Shown here piece by piece: positions 9,780 to 22,876 of a stretch of DNA of 64,000 nucleotides; position 1 is the stretch's first letter, and every line of letters begins with the position of its first letter. This DNA comes from Anniella stebbinsi (taxonomy: Eukaryota; Chordata; Lepidosauria; Squamata; Anniellidae). The translations under genes were made by a program, and so were the position numbers. The notes under the pieces are model-generated. The model did no database searches and had not been told where the DNA came from. It saw nothing but the letters and a program-made list of their open reading frames with translations. The stretch is from NCBI GenBank assembly GCA_029215795.1, contig JARDYH010000001.1:181853654-181917653 (forward strand). The letters are read 5' to 3'.

Positions 9780-12560
9780 CAGCCATTGTCTCATTGTAAT
9801 ATGTATAGTAGAAGACCAACCCCACTTCAAATTTTCTTTTCAGCCTTGTTTAATGAGCGACAATACTGTTCTAGACTGGGAGCATAATGTAGTCTGTGAG
9901 GCATTTACTACCTTCACCTACTCTTGCAACACTTATACTATTTTAAAACAACCGTCTTTGCAAAACCTCTGCGTGTATTTCAAAGGAGTCCCCGTCCAGT
10001 CATGCATGTAGGTGAAAGTCTGGTTGATCATTAAGCAGGAAAATGGTGGAAGCCGGTCAGCCAGAGGAGAGGTTACTTTCTGTAGTTCTCAGGGCAGAGG
10101 TGTGGTTCTTTAAAGAGAAAGAGTGGTACCTCCTTTCTCAGTTTAACTCATTCAAATGCCAGCTTCCTAGGCTTGGAGAGCTTGGCCTCCTAAACATCAG
10201 GGATGTCACTGTTCCTTTTTGTCAGGATTAATACAATTTTTGTAATTGTATTTTCCTCTTCTTCCTGGACTCTCTTTTGTCCCATCTGTCATAGGAGTAT
10301 AGTACAATGTTAACATTCCCTTAGCCTCCAGCCTCTGAAGTATTCACTCTAAAATTAATGTTTTTGTTGGAAGCTTTCATATTGGATGATAATCTTTTCA
10401 GCCATGTATGTTTTAATAAATTATGAAAGTGGGCTTTGTATTCAACTAACACTGCAATCCTAAACATCTTGGTGCCACATTTGTAATTGCCAAAGTCCAG
10501 CATGTTTGTCAGTTGCCTCTTAACAAAATATTCTAGCTAATGGGATGGCCTTGAGCCATGCAATAAAATATAATTGATTGCAAATTATGACCATTCCACT
10601 TGATCTTATGCCTTACTGATGCCTAGGAAAAGGTAAAAAAAAAATTCCCTAGTTTGTTAGTATTAATAGTTCTCCTTGTTTTGCTGGTTAAGTTTCTGCT
10701 TCTTATGAAAGGTAATTGATCAGGATTAATATATCTTCCAATTATGTTCTTTAACATTAGCCATAATTCTAGCCAAAATTTTATCATCTGAATTTTATGG
10801 TGAAATAAACCTGTAAGATCCAACTTTCCTAGGGTCCTTCTCTGTTTTCAATGTTAGCATTATCTTGTCTTGATTCCAACTTTCTGGAATAACACGGGGG
10901 TCTTCCAGGGCTTGGCTGCTATTTTCAGCGTGCCAGCAGGAGAATCCCTGCTCTTACCTCTGATCTCAGGTAACAGTGGAGATGCAGGCAACAGGGACTT
11001 CACCCATGGCAGGAGCAGCAGCTGTGCTTCCCCGCACAGGCGAGTACTTTCATGTGGCACCTGGCATTCATGGGGGCACCAGGCAAAGCCAGCGGATTGG
11101 GATATCGCACTCGCTGTCCACAGGGACTTGGTCAGCTCTAGAAACTGTGGCTCTGTGTGAAGGCAGGGACTCAACTGCTTCCAGAAGGCATCTTTGCTCC
11201 TCTAGGTCCCAACCGAGCCCCTTTTTCAATGTTGGGAGAAGGCATGGAACTTCATGCTTCTGACTGCAGGGAGAAAAAAAATAAACCAGGGAGTGGGCAG
11301 TGACATCAGTGGGTGGGCCACACCCACTGACATGGGGAGGGTAATCTGGCCCCCCATTTCAAAATTGTTCTGCAACCTGCTTAAAACAGTAGAACAGGTG
11401 AGATGATGAAAAAGTATTCTGTACTATTTTGAATTTAATAAAAAGTGTCATCCTTCCCATAAGGAGTATGAAAGCATCGTTCTCCATTGTTTTAACCAGT
11501 TCATGAAATTTCATGAGATAATATTAGTAGTTAGATCTCTGACATTTGTCCTGTTGGTTGGGTCTATTGTCATATTTTGGTCTCCATAATTTGTAAGATC
11601 CGTTTCCTTGAACTCCAAAATACTCATCATCATGAGATCTTCCTTCTTTAACAGAATGTTATTCCTTGCATTCCTTTTTCTTTTTGAGTTTTTTAATATA
11701 CTTACATAAACTATATATTCATACCAATGAATACATATTAAATGCACAACTTACTAGCCATTATACATAGACTTTAACAAAAGCAGATCAGATATCTCAG
11801 TAAGTATCCATTTGAAGGTGGAGTCTATATGCCACTCATTCAGATATTGAAAGCATTGTAAGGTCCTCAGTCCATTGCATTATAGGAGGTAAAAGCGTTT
11901 ATCTTTCCGGTATTGTGGTATCAGTCTGTTAACTGTCAAAAGGACACAGAGAATCCATTTCTGTTGACCATTTGTTACTTTTCATGAAACAGGTAAATAA
12001 TTCTAAAAAGAACATGTATACCCGCAGATATTGCTCCATCTTACAATCTCCTCCCCCAAAGAAGCACTACTGGACATTGCCAAAATATCTCTAAAAGAAG
12101 CAGTAGCGCCATCGTACTGCCAGCCATTACCCAAATTTGAGGTGTCCAGTAAACGCAAAACAAAAGGTTTTGCTGAATAAGACCCAGTCTAAGATCCATA
12201 GATGTGATAGGTAGAGATGCCAAAGCGATGATCCACTGACTAGACAGAATGGGAAATCCAATTCCCTATTACATTGCTGCTTCCCCCATTTCTCATATTT
12301 ATTCACCAATTACAAGTATTTATAGACATGGATCATGTGTTGCTTTGCCTGACCAGCCTCAATAAGTGCTTCCAATAATGACAGAGACTCTGATGCTGTT
12401 ATAACAGCCAAGCCAAACCTTGATACTAACCAATGCTGCAATTACAACTATTGCCATTTAGCTGTAGTTGGCAAGTCATATTTGGCACACAAGAAAATGA
12501 CAAAAACTCATTGGCATCCACCAGTTTCCATGACCATCTTCCTCTCCATTCTATCTATCT
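9780..12560. other. Intron sequence without recognised elements
   Basis: AT-rich NSD2 intron. Short open frames here have no family resemblance I can see. The GC-richer stretch 10,900-11,280 may be an old repeat, but I could not identify it. Confidence 0.5.
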
Positions 12561-12564
12561 TCAA

Positions 12565-12705
12565 AAAAAAACCTGTGAGGTAGGTTAAGTTGAGCTTAAG
12601 TGGACTGGTGTAAAGTCACCCAGTGAGCTTCATGGCTAAGGGGAGACTTGAGCTCAGATCTCCTGAGCCCCAGTTCCAACACTCTAACCACAACACTACA
12701 CTGGT
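12565..12705. mobile_element. MIR SINE
   Basis: Contains acctgtgaggtaggttaag, tcacccagtgagcttcatgg and cccagttccaacactctaac, the well-known central core and flanks of MIR. Confidence 0.75.
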
Positions 12706-13032
12706 TTATTGTTATCAAAATTATTTTGTTTAGAGCACTGTACTTACTTCTACAGATAATCATAAGAAGTTAATCTTTGGAACTAAGCTACAGTATTTCA
12801 ATGTGTTCTAACATCTCCACCATCCATGCAATGCTCCACAAAAGGCCTTGCAATTTAAATTATGTAAATACAGATAGCATATATATTATACACACACACA
12901 CCTATTTTGCTTATGGTTTAAAATATTCCATTTACCCCCATTCATTCCCAAAATTGGAGACAGAAGTCTATATGCTAAAAACTTCTAGAATACCTCACAT
13001 TTTGTAGCACTTCCAAAGTTTCAAACACTTAG

Positions 13033-13072
<40 letters not shown>

Positions 13073-13360
13073 TTATTTATATCCCGCCTTGATTATCCCA
13101 TTGTTCTCTATGTGATGGAACTCAAGACAGTGTACATGGGTTTTCTATCCAGTAACTGTCTACACTAAACCCTATTTAGCTTCCCCAAGGTTACTAAACC
13201 ATATGTCTTCGGATTATGCCCTTTGCAGATGGATAGAAGCTGAGAGAGAGAGGCTTACTTAAGGCTACCTACTGAATTCATAGTATGCACAAGATTCAAA
13301 CCAGGGACTTACTAAGTTTTAGCTCAGTCTGTTAGTTCTACCTTATACTAGCACAGAAGA
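13033..13360. repeat. (ATT)n run and attached SINE/LINE-like tail
   Basis: About 13 ATT units lead into atttatatcccgccttgatt and a roughly 280-bp stretch ending ...cagggacttactaagttttagc...gttctac. The tail-first arrangement implies a reversed retroelement copy; I could not name the family. Confidence 0.5.
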
Positions 13361-13511
13361 TTTTTTTTAAAACCGGAGAGATGGATTAGATATTTTTATT
13401 TATTAAAAAAGTTTCTGTCCCAGTTTTGTTTTTAAAATAAACGTAAGAGTGGCTTACCAAAAAAAAAAAAAGACATAAGAGACATAAATCAGGTTAAACC
13501 AGAATAAAAAC

Positions 13512-14093
13512 TGTACCGCCTCAGGCCAAATCCGAGCCTGAGGCACCCAAAGCCTGAAGCAGATTGGCATCGAGGCCTTGGGCACCCTAGGCCGATTCGG
13601 GGTGGTGCTGGGTTGCTCCCCCACCCGTCCGGGAAAGCTGGTGCAAAGCCAGCTGTGAGTCCATTGGACTCACTTCCTCGCCCTCCCAGGTCACCTCTCA
13701 CCGCCACTGCAATTTACCTGTAAATAGCGTCCTCTCAGATAGCGGCTCTCTATTTCTACTATATCTATGGCTGCAAACTACAGCGGATGTAAAAGGCCAT
13801 TCCCCTTTATGGCAGCCATAGATATAGTAAAAACAGAGAGCTGCTGTGACTTTAACTTTAAATCCCAACTCAGCTCTCTGGGAGGAGGATGTCATTTACA
13901 GGCAAGTCCCTGCAGTGGCGGCTCTGGGTTGTGGGAGGGAAGGGGGTGGGGAGTTTGAAGATTCAGCACTGAATCTCGTTTTGGTGCTGAGGCAAGGTGG
14001 GCACCCCCCGAAGCAACTCGAGTCGAATCAGAGCAGTTTTGGAAGTTCTGAAACAGCCTCCGAAGCAAGTGGGGTGGGGATGTACACAGCTCT
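13512..14093. mobile_element. Foldback DNA transposon with exact flanking repeat
   Basis: Flanked by identical AATAAAAAC at 13,503-13,511 and 14,094-14,102. The interior contains a long hairpin: 13,699-13,776 is complementary to 13,811-13,924 (shared arms include tactatatctatggctgc and cgccactgca). The ends carry tgtac / gtaca. A duplication of 8-9 bp fits a hAT-type insertion. No coding capacity. Confidence 0.65.
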
Positions 14094-14311
14094 AATAAAA
14101 ACATTTTACATTACTAAAATGATAACTGTTTCTTACTACGTGATTACAAACTAGGAGATATGTATACATACAGTTACAAGTCTTTTGTCTTGTGGGTTCG
14201 ATAGAGTAAACAACAAAATGTTCATCTCTTATTTGACCACCTTTAAAAATAAAGCATTGATTTTAACTAAATATATATTCCAATATTTGAACAAGTATTA
14301 TGTTTGTTCAG

Positions 14312-14456
14312 GTGATTGCTGAACATCCAGATGCCTCAAGTGATGAAATCGAAGAGCTGCTGGAATCACAGTGGAACATGCTTAGTGAAAAACAGAAAGC
14401 ACGCTATAACACAAAGTTTGCCATAGTGACCTCTCCCAAATCTGAAGAAGACACTG
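14312..14456 (+). CDS. NSD2: NSD2 exon: HMG box body
   Basis: The acceptor is ttgttcag before 14,312 and the donor is ACTG|gtaaac at 14,457; phase 0 in, phase 1 out. It continues the HMG box from the previous exon with [20 protein letters not shown] and the helix-3 region [19 protein letters not shown], then an acidic tail. The W...LSEKQKARY pattern is the classic HMG helix 2/3 core. Reading through the donor adds only eleven residues (G-K-R-K-T...N) before a TAA at about 14,490, with an AATAAA near 14,616. An intron-retained short product is therefore conceivable but unproven. Confidence 0.94.
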
Positions 14457-15333
14457 GTAAACGTAAAACTGTGCTAGTATACTCTAACTAAGTTTAATAT
14501 ATGTAGTGGTGTTAAACTAAGCACACAGTTTCAGATTTGTAGGGAGAGCAGTCTTTGCTGTTCTACACTTCTAATTTTGGTGTGTTGTGCTGATAGCAGT
14601 GAATGCAGTCTTTACAATAAAAGTCAATAACGTCTGCATTTCTTGATCATTGTTCTGCAAAGTTGCTCTATGTAAACCTACTGTTTAGATATTGCTGGTT
14701 TCTCATTCCTTTCCTGTCTATAAGCAGCTGCCATTAGGATAAATAAATCTAGCATTTAAATTTAAATATTCACATTCAATGTAATCATGGTTCTTAAAAT
14801 GATAGCGTAGTTTGTAATACTATTTCCCTTTCTTAATAATTAAGACTGTTGACATACACAATTAGAAACACGTGTTTCCAAATTATAAAAGAATAAGTTG
14901 TTTGAATCTTCTAGAATGGCATCAGAGTCTACAAGGAATGTCTTTGGCTAGGTTACTATCTAGTTAAACACTTTGCTTAATATCCTGATATAATTTACTT
15001 GAAGGAAAATTGGAGGACAATATTCATGATTTTTATCAGTAGTAGTCGGAATGATAAAAATCAAGTATATATTTAGTACATTAACTCGGTTAGATTGTTA
15101 CAGAAATTTTAAGCCTCAGGTTTCTGCTTTGGGCAATGAAAGGAATGAGGATGTATTTGACAGGTTTGTCAGTTTTGGAAAAATGTATAAAAAGTGCAGT
15201 CAGTTTTGTTACCTGTGTGTGAAATAACATCTTGTAGGAAAGTTAACAGCTTTGTCTCAATGTGTAAAATATTTGGATGTCAATTTTAAAAAAAAAATCA
15301 ATCCACACTACACAACATTCTGTATCTCTCAAG

Positions 15334-15419
15334 GTTCGTCACAGAAGAGTATGGGAGAGGCGAAACGTAAAGTTTTTCAAGAATCAACTAAAAGGAGATC
15401 AAGATCCAGAAGTAATTGA
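15334..15419 (+). CDS. Candidate alternative terminal exon of NSD2 (short isoform)
   Basis: An acceptor-like tatctctcaag precedes 15,334. The exon enters in phase 1, exactly the phase left by the HMG exon. It reads 27 codons, rich in Ser, Arg and Lys, ending KRRSRSRSN and a TGA at 15,417-15,419. A canonical AATAAA follows at 15,754. NSD2 is known to make short isoforms lacking the SET domain, but I do not remember one ending here. The RS-like tail and compatible phase suggest a real alternative last exon; chance is possible since the open stretch is short. The pyrimidine tract is only moderate. Confidence 0.35.
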
Positions 15420-15753
15420 AATTTGTGCTGTGTACTATTGATTCCGTATAAGTAATCTTTCAGTGTGCCTTTTATGTAATTGCTTACAAATCATCATTCT
15501 TCTCTCAGATGTTGTGCTCCTTTGGCTTTAGCATTTTATGGATCCTGAATTAAATACTTGAGTGCTGTAATGCTGAATTTTATTCAACTTCCTGATAGTT
15601 TCATCCTGCAAAATAATTAAAAAGAGTATTGCTTATTCCTTATCTATACAAGATGTCTTTCATACTTGGGCACATTTTTAGTAGTCTGTAAAAGACCATC
15701 ATTATATGCCAGTATAGATTCTGTCAATATGTTCAGAAAATATTGGCATATAC

Positions 15754-15759
15754 AATAAA
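15754..15759 (+). terminator. AATAAA polyadenylation signal candidate
   Basis: An exact AATAAA lies 335 bases after the stop of the candidate short-isoform exon, followed by a GTTGGCTG stretch that could act as the downstream GU-rich element. It is only meaningful if the 15,334 exon is used. Confidence 0.3.
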
Positions 15760-16716
15760 TGTTGGCTGCAGTATTTTTAAATTTCCTAGTTTACATCAGA
15801 CATGACTGGACAGTTATCCATGGCCTTTTCTCTTTTGAAAAACTGTTTTATTAGAATTTGTTACAGGATAATGAGATATATTTTGACGCTTGAATTTCTA
15901 ACTGCCCAAAGAAGCAACTGATCCAAGGCACCTGAATACTTCTCTCTATATTCTTGTTAAACATGGAGTCTGGCCTCCTAGACTATGTAGTACAGTTGAG
16001 AAAGGAAAAACAGTGACGTAGAAGTTTACTACAATTTTTTCATATAGATCCAGGCTGCTAAGAAGTTAGTTTTTTTTAAAAAAAAGTAGGATCTGTATAC
16101 ACCAAAACAGCTGTTGAAATAGACTATAAATTAGCTGCTGATCTTCTGTCTTGGAGCCCTATAAATGGAATTTGCTTACTTTAAATTCGTTTCTCCCCCA
16201 CAACTTGTAAATACGTGAGGTTTTAAAAACATTTCTTTATGGGTTTTTTTTATTTTATTTTGGCACAAAATGTTTAAAATAGGGTTTGTACAAAATAAAT
16301 TCACATACTACATATATTGCTATATTTCTTGCAAAACATGAGAAGAATGATATGCCACACTAGTGAACTTACGGAGTTAATATTTCCCCATTGTATAACA
16401 ACTTAAGCTTTATTCTTTTAAAAAAATGACTCCAAAGCAAGAATCAAACTTCAGATTGTGGATTCATTGGTAAATTGTTTGAAACAAGAAATTAATGTTA
16501 ACTTGCAGAATAACTGTGCTGGTTTGATCTGAAGATTTGCCATGAGAGTACTGTAAAACTAGTTTTAATAATAAAAGTGGTGATCCCCAGGGCGTTAAGG
16601 GTTAATAAAATTATTAACGTTTATTAAAACAGTAATGTAACTAGATCAATTCAAGATAATTTCTAAGTGAGCTTTAGATCTTTTTCATGTAAGTTTCCCC
16701 CATCCCCTGCTCCAAG

Positions 16717-16835
16717 GTAACTTACATGGAAATAAAAGGAAACCAATAAAGAGGACAAAGGAACCCACAGAAGATTTTGAAGTTCAGGAAGCACCTAGGA
16801 AAAAGCTCAGGATGGATAAAAAGAATTATCAGAAG
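16717..16835 (+). CDS. NSD2: NSD2 exon: basic linker
   Basis: The acceptor is ctgctccaag before 16,717 and the donor is AAG|gtaact at 16,836; phase 1 in, phase 0 out, 119 bases. It encodes NLHGNKRKPIKRTKEPTEDF and EAPRKKLRMDKK, a basic linker with probable nuclear localisation signals. The family equivalent in mammals also starts with an Asn near the exon border and has an APRK/TPRK-like core, which anchors the alignment. It has no folded domain. The mixed charge and low complexity are typical for this stretch of NSD2. Confidence 0.9.
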
Positions 16836-18174
16836 GTAACTATGTTGTTCTCTTGTTCAGGTACATCATAGCAGCATCAGACTTGGTTATCTTCGTTTCC
16901 ATGTGTCAGAATTTCTATAATGTCCTGCTTCACTTTAGCGAATGAATTAATGATGAGTGGGTAACCCAGAGTGTACTTCTGAAAACAGTGATGCTTGGGA
17001 TACAGGTGAAAACGTATACAGTCATGAATCTGTCTTCTCCTGAACCTCTCCACCATATGGGATAGTTGCTGTCAGAAAGCTGAGAGAGAAAGATAGGCTG
17101 TGCTTGGGGGACCTGATGTCTTTCACCTGGTAAAGAATATCCTAAATGTCCTCAGGAACTGTGTTTCTTTCCCCTGATTTAGGGAGCCAACACTGCTTTT
17201 ATGACAGCAGGACTCATTATACTAATCCTTTTGTCATCTCATATCTATTTATGTATCCAGCAACCAACACACCTCACACTAAGGAAAGGAGAAAAAATGC
17301 CATGCATAACAGGCCTGCAAGCAAAAATCAATGTGGGCATACAAAATTGAGAAAAAGTCAGCAGAGCTGTGCTGTACAGATTCCCTCCATTTGGTGGCCA
17401 TTTTGCAAGTATGCTTATAAGGTCACTTGCAGAAGCAATGGCACATACAAAACTATAGTCATATCTTTGACTAAATTAACAGATGCATAAGCATGTAATT
17501 CCAACTATTGCTGGATGAGACTTAAATATTGAGTCATAAAGCTGACTAAAGTTTCATCAATAGGTGGGACGGATCTAGGATCTGCCTCCCATGAACAGAA
17601 GAGCTCTACAGAAGATACCTCTGTCTTATTTTGGGGGAGTCCCCTCCCACACAGACATAGCTCACCCTGTTTGGCTGGGTCTCCTGACTAGCATTTTCAG
17701 GAGGCTGTGGGAATGAGGGAGCAAGGAAGTCAATTTACATCAGTGTAGTTGTTTCAGCTTAAATCTGGATGCAACCCAATATTTATGGCTAGCATATTGG
17801 CTTCAAAATTCAGATGGCCAAAGTGAAAGAATATGTGTAGATGTTTGCTTGGTCTTTCAATCTCAGATCTGTATTTAGTCCTCTTCTACCCATTCTGTTG
17901 GTGAGGAAGAGGCAGTTCTTATAACCCGACTTAGTTTAATATTCAAGAATAGGGTTCTAAAATGTTTACTTCATGTTTAATTAAGTACAGAGACATGTAG
18001 TGCAGATAAGAGCAATAGAACAACTATTATGAAATATTTTGAGCTACATCTGCTTGACAAAACATAAATGTATGTTACTTTCATATAAACAGCAATGGCC
18101 ATCTTTAAGGTGTAGGCCATAGAGTATATTTATGATAAATTGTTTGTGGCACACTGGTGTTGCTTCTGTAAGTT

Positions 18175-18755
18175 GGACTTGTAGAGCTGGAAAAATGTAG
18201 AAAAGGGCAACTAAAATGATCAAGAGGCTGCACTATCCACTACCAGGAAGATTACAACAGCTGGGATTGTTTAGCTTGGAAAAGGAGGGCAAGGGGAGGC
18301 ACGACAGAGGTGTGGAAAATTATGCATGGTGTGGAGAATGTGGCTAGGGAGACCTTTTTCTCCCTCTCATAATATTAGAACCTGCCATCATCCCATGAAG
18401 CTGATTGGTGGGATATTCAGGACAGATACAAGGAAGTACTTCTTCACACAGTGCATAGTTAAACTATGGAATTCACTACCACCAGATGTAGTGATGGCAC
18501 CAATTTGGATAGCTTTAAAAGGGGGTTGGATAAATTCCTGGAGGAGAAGGCCATCAATGGCTACTAATCTTGATGGCTATGTGCTACCTCCAGTATCAAG
18601 GGTGGTAAGCCTATATACACCAGTTGCTGGGAAATGTGGGTTGGAGGGTGCTGTTGCACACGTGTCCCGCTTGTTGGTTCCTGGTTGACCACTTTGTGAA
18701 CAGAGTGCTATAGATGGACCCTTTGTCCAATCCGGTATGGCTCTTATGTTTTATG
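18175..18755 (+). mobile_element. CR1/L3 LINE 3' end
   Basis: Reads ctggaaaaatgtagaaaagggcaac..., ...tggaattcactaccacc..., ...ggttggataaattcctgg..., then the 3' UTR with cagttgctgggaaatg and gatggaccctttg. The encoded LWNSLPPDVV is the ORF2 C-terminal motif of this clade. A closely similar copy lies at 41,590-42,445. Confidence 0.8.
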
Positions 18756-19797
18756 TCTGCGTGCAGACTAGTAATAGTGAGGCTGGTGGATTCATAGCTT
18801 GGGATTGGTCTACAAGGTCTTTGGCTGCTTTCTGCTCTTTGGTTATATGACTATAATTAGTATTCTCACAGCTCTTGTTGATTCTGAGAAACTTGGCATA
18901 TTTTCAATTTATGTACACTCTTGTTCTTATTCAAGGCAGTCCATAATTTGCAGAATGGTTCATTTGGCTGCCCTTTACTTAAGTAAAGCTTAATTTCAAA
19001 TGAAGACCTTTTTCAGGATTTAATTGCTAATCATTCTCTGACCTTGTTCTCATGACATGACAGCCCACCCTGGCTTAAATTACATGTGGGGCCTGTTGTG
19101 TTGTGCTGGACACCCAGAGGCACCTGTCTTGCTGTATCATGTCATGACATGGAAACTCTAAAACAAGAAATAGACAATCTGAGGGTTGTCTAACCCTCAC
19201 TCAACCCCTGCCACCTGGGTTCAAACAACACGGCAACTTGTGCATCATGCAGAATAGCACCTGCGGGTGCTCTGCACAACACAACAGCCCCTGTGAGCAA
19301 GTGAAGCCACAAGTACGTACCAGGCCAATATCTGGACCAAGCCTTAAATACACTTGAATTATGACTTGTAACAGTATATTTAAGACTTGGTCTAGAATTC
19401 TTTCCAGTGCACAAATTGGGGCAGGGAAGTCCTCTGCTTGTTTAGATTTGAGGAGTGGGTTCCCATCTATCTGTGTTCTGAGTCATTGGCAAGGCAAGAG
19501 AGGCTTCAGGAACTGATGAATATTCCCCCTCATTTTCTCAGTTATGGGTGATGCTGCAGCTTTTCCAAATCAACCTGTCCTTTTCAACAGTTGCAGCTGT
19601 CTTTTTAAAGAAGCTATTGGTCAGTTTGCTCCAGCTGCTGATGATCTTCCTCTTCATGGTAAGCCTGTCAGTTCTTGTCTGGTAGATTGAGCAGACTGCT
19701 GATGAATGGAAGCTCCTTCCCCTCCTCAGCATTTTGATCAAGCATAGGAGAATTCTTCACGTGGTGGAGAGAATGCCTTTAACCTATATAGTCTATG

Positions 19798-20311
19798 GCT
19801 GCATTCGGACAACACATTAAGCAATTGAGGTGTGGGAGGGGAACAATCGTCAGTTGTGTTGCTTATTGTGTTGTGTGGAGGGTGACACGCCGCTCACAAA
19901 CTACTGATGGTATGCTGTTCTGCCCAAATAAGCAACTGAGAGAAACAATTGGCTTGCAAGTCGTTTAGCTCAAAGCCAGTTAGTTGTTTAAAGTGTTGTG
20001 TGGAGGGGTGAGTGTGTTAATGGCGTGTGTTAATAGCAGGCGGCAAGAGCGACCAAAGTGGCGGCTGCCACTCTGCTACAACTGGTGCAACTTGCAGAAG
20101 CTGCTGGGATAGAACTGGGAGGACCAAGGGAGAGTGGGGAGAGGGGCAGGGCTGTGTCAGTCAAATGCTGTGTTGACTATTAGTCCACTCAATGCCAGCC
20201 CCAACCACCCACAGTTGTGTAGGAATATGTTGTGTGGGGAGTACCCACAAAATAACCAACTGAGTTGGCTACTCAACCCACCATTGACTAATGTGTTGTC
20301 CAAATACAGCC
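19798..20311. mobile_element. TIR transposon, ggctSaattcggac family (copy 1)
   Basis: Ends ggctgcattcggacaacaca and tgtgttgtccaaatacagcc are inverted repeats. TAT on both sides (19,795-19,797 and 20,312-20,314) looks like a 3-bp target duplication. Interior includes cgtcagttgtgttgcttat shared with copies at 24,975 and 40,712. No transposase frame; three-base duplications would fit PIF/Harbinger (inference). Confidence 0.65.
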
Positions 20312-20319
20312 TATATCTG

Positions 20320-21378
20320 ATTTATCACATATAACAATACAAAGGTCTCAGCTACATAATGCTGAGAAAACAGCCCTCAAAATTTACTATAATCAGATCC
20401 TTAATATGTTTTTGCTTCTCAAGCAGTGGTCCTGGCTGCTCAGTGCATTGGAGGGTCCCTCCCCACCCAAGAGGCAGCAAAGCATAGAAAAAAATTGGAC
20501 TACTGGCTCACCTTCCCATGGGAAGGAGAAATCCCTAGCATGTCAAACAGCAGCAACTTTTTGCTAGAAGGAAAGAATCTAGAGGTGATGGAGTTACCTT
20601 CTCTTGTTATCACGGAAGCTGTCGAAACAACCCTGCTCCACCACCGTCCAATGGCTAAGGAATATTGGCAGTTTTAACAGTTTAACACCATTAAAAAAAC
20701 CTCCAACCTTGACCCCAACAGAAGCCGTTGCAACACATTTTATATTCTTGGGCTCTCCTTCCTGGGATTGCAGGGGAAGGTGTGTGGTGAGCCAGCAGTC
20801 CATTCTAGCGTTTTTGGGCTGTTGTGGGCAACAGCCCTTTGGGATTGTGAACAGAGAAGCTGCTTCCCACATAAGCATCCATAACGGGTCTTCAGTGTGG
20901 CACCCATGTGTGTCGTGCCTGCAGGGAACTCCCAACAGTGCCCCTAGAGCTCTCCGCTCCCTGGCCCCCTTTAAAAATGTATATTTAATTTAAAAACCCT
21001 TTGAAAATGTTGGGGTGTCAGGTTGCCCTTCCTGTTTCTGATTAGCTGTATGGTGGGCAGGAAGAGAAGGAAAGAGTTTCTTCCTGCGAGCCCTCCCCCC
21101 CCATCTTCTGCCAAATATGTTTGTGCTCATGTGCTCTCTCTCACTTCCATCCTCTAGCATCACAATTTCTCTCCCTAGTGTCTTCTCACCACTCCTAGCA
21201 TCTAGATGTGCTCTTTCTCACTATTTCTGTCTCCCTCCCAGTCCCTAGCCTTGCTCTTCACACCCTTTTATCTGCCTTTGGTGGGCAACAGAATGGCTGA
21301 GCCTGGGGTCGAGGTAGGGAAAACCTTTCCTTTCCTTTCGGGGCTGGGGCCATTTTCCTTTCCTTTGGACTTTGGGGA

Positions 21379-21429
<51 letters not shown>

Positions 21430-22870
21430 TGTATGATGAGCTGAGCCATCCCTTGTGGGCCTCCTCAGAAATAATTCACATTGAGTTCGATGTAAGCATG
21501 CATACCATTGCAAGCTTAAAATGGGTATTTTGTTGTGCCTCTGTGGGGTCAAATATGTGGATTGGCTTTGGAGTTCAGACCCTTCCTCTGCTTGGACTCG
21601 GTTTCTTGGCTTAATTACTTGTCTTTTGACTAGACAGACCCCCACGGCAGCCATTATATGACTAGCCACATCCTCTGGGAATCATTTTGTGCTGGTGCCT
21701 ACAGCAGTTTCTCAAATTCCCAAAAGTGCCCACATATTGGGAACCCTTGATCCATAATATGTTGCCAGGCTTTACTGATGGATCACACGCAGAACATCAT
21801 ACTCTCCCGACAATACAGTATCCTGGCAAGCTTTTCATGCTTTGAACTTTCTCCAACCTTCAACCATGGAGGGCTGCTAAAAGAATACTGAACCTATGTC
21901 TCCTCTCCTCTCCTTTTAATTCTGTGTTTTTAATAATATTGGAAATAAACCTAGCAAATGCTAGTGGATGGTGGCTCCATGTGATGTAATCTGTACCCCA
22001 TTTTAGAAATTCAAGCATGTGATTATAACATGTTAATTTTAAAGAAATCTTCATAGAGTCTATAATACATGTAGCACTAATTTAGCAAATACAGTGCAGC
22101 TTGAAATACAAATCAAATATTCCATGTATTTATGAATTGTGGCTGGGTTAAAAAAAAGGTTAGCACCTTAACTTTTAAATAATCATTATAGAAACACTGA
22201 TATCAACACCAGTCAAATTTAATGATACCAACAGAGGTTCTTTTTGGAGAGACAGTGCTACTACAAGTTTGTTTTTACCCTTCAAATAAAACTATAATTT
22301 GTATGAGAGAGTGGTCTTTAAAATGGGTACAACATCATAACAACTAAACATCATGTTTTAGAGCAAGTGGAATGTGTTTCACGTGACCTATGGCAATTTT
22401 AAGTGAAGGTTTTAACTACCTAATCACTAAAGTAATAAAGGGCCCTATGTTGTCTAGGTGTCGTGCTCACTCTGCTAAAGAGGTGATTGGAAATCATCCA
22501 TTCTTGAAATACTATGTGATTTCTACTCTAGTTGTATGTTCAAACCAGCAATTGAAATCTTTGTGACATTATTCTGAATTATAACATTGTATGTTACTAG
22601 TAACTTAAAGATTTTTACTTGAATGGTTTTAAAATAAATATGTGTTTTAATGGATAGTATTTTTCACTGAGAGAATCATATGGGATGGCCTTGTCAGATA
22701 CCATTGTATTTGCTGTAACTTTCTATTTAAAAAGCAATGTAAGTGAGTCAAAGTCATTTGTCTAGTAACAGAAACCATGAAATAATTTCTACATTTATCC
22801 AAATTAGGGTTGGTTTTTTGTTTTGTTTTGTTGGGTTTTTTTTCGTTTTTCATTTTTCAATTTTTTTTTG
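20320..22870. other. Intron sequence; (TG)n only
   Basis: Apart from the microsatellite at 21,381 I see no recognisable element. Short open frames around 20,430-20,990 show no family motif. Confidence 0.4.
21381..21428. repeat. (GT)n microsatellite
   Basis: About 24 GT units, nearly perfect; the Cys-Val and His-Thr open frames over it are artefacts. Confidence 0.97.
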
Positions 22871-22876
22871 TAACAG

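Larger units (their letters stand above)
14460..16716. other. Conserved-looking unique intron sequence
   Basis: No recognised transposon is visible. It holds the candidate alternative exon at 15,334 and several AATAAA sites (about 14,616 and 15,754), and is otherwise AT-rich unique sequence. Confidence 0.4.

Noticed and set aside
17146..17490. 114-codon open frame
   Set aside because: No start context, splice sites or homology; intron sequence between two well defined NSD2 exons.
21206..21669. Open frames with Cys-Val or His-Thr runs
   Set aside because: They are translations of the (GT)n microsatellite.
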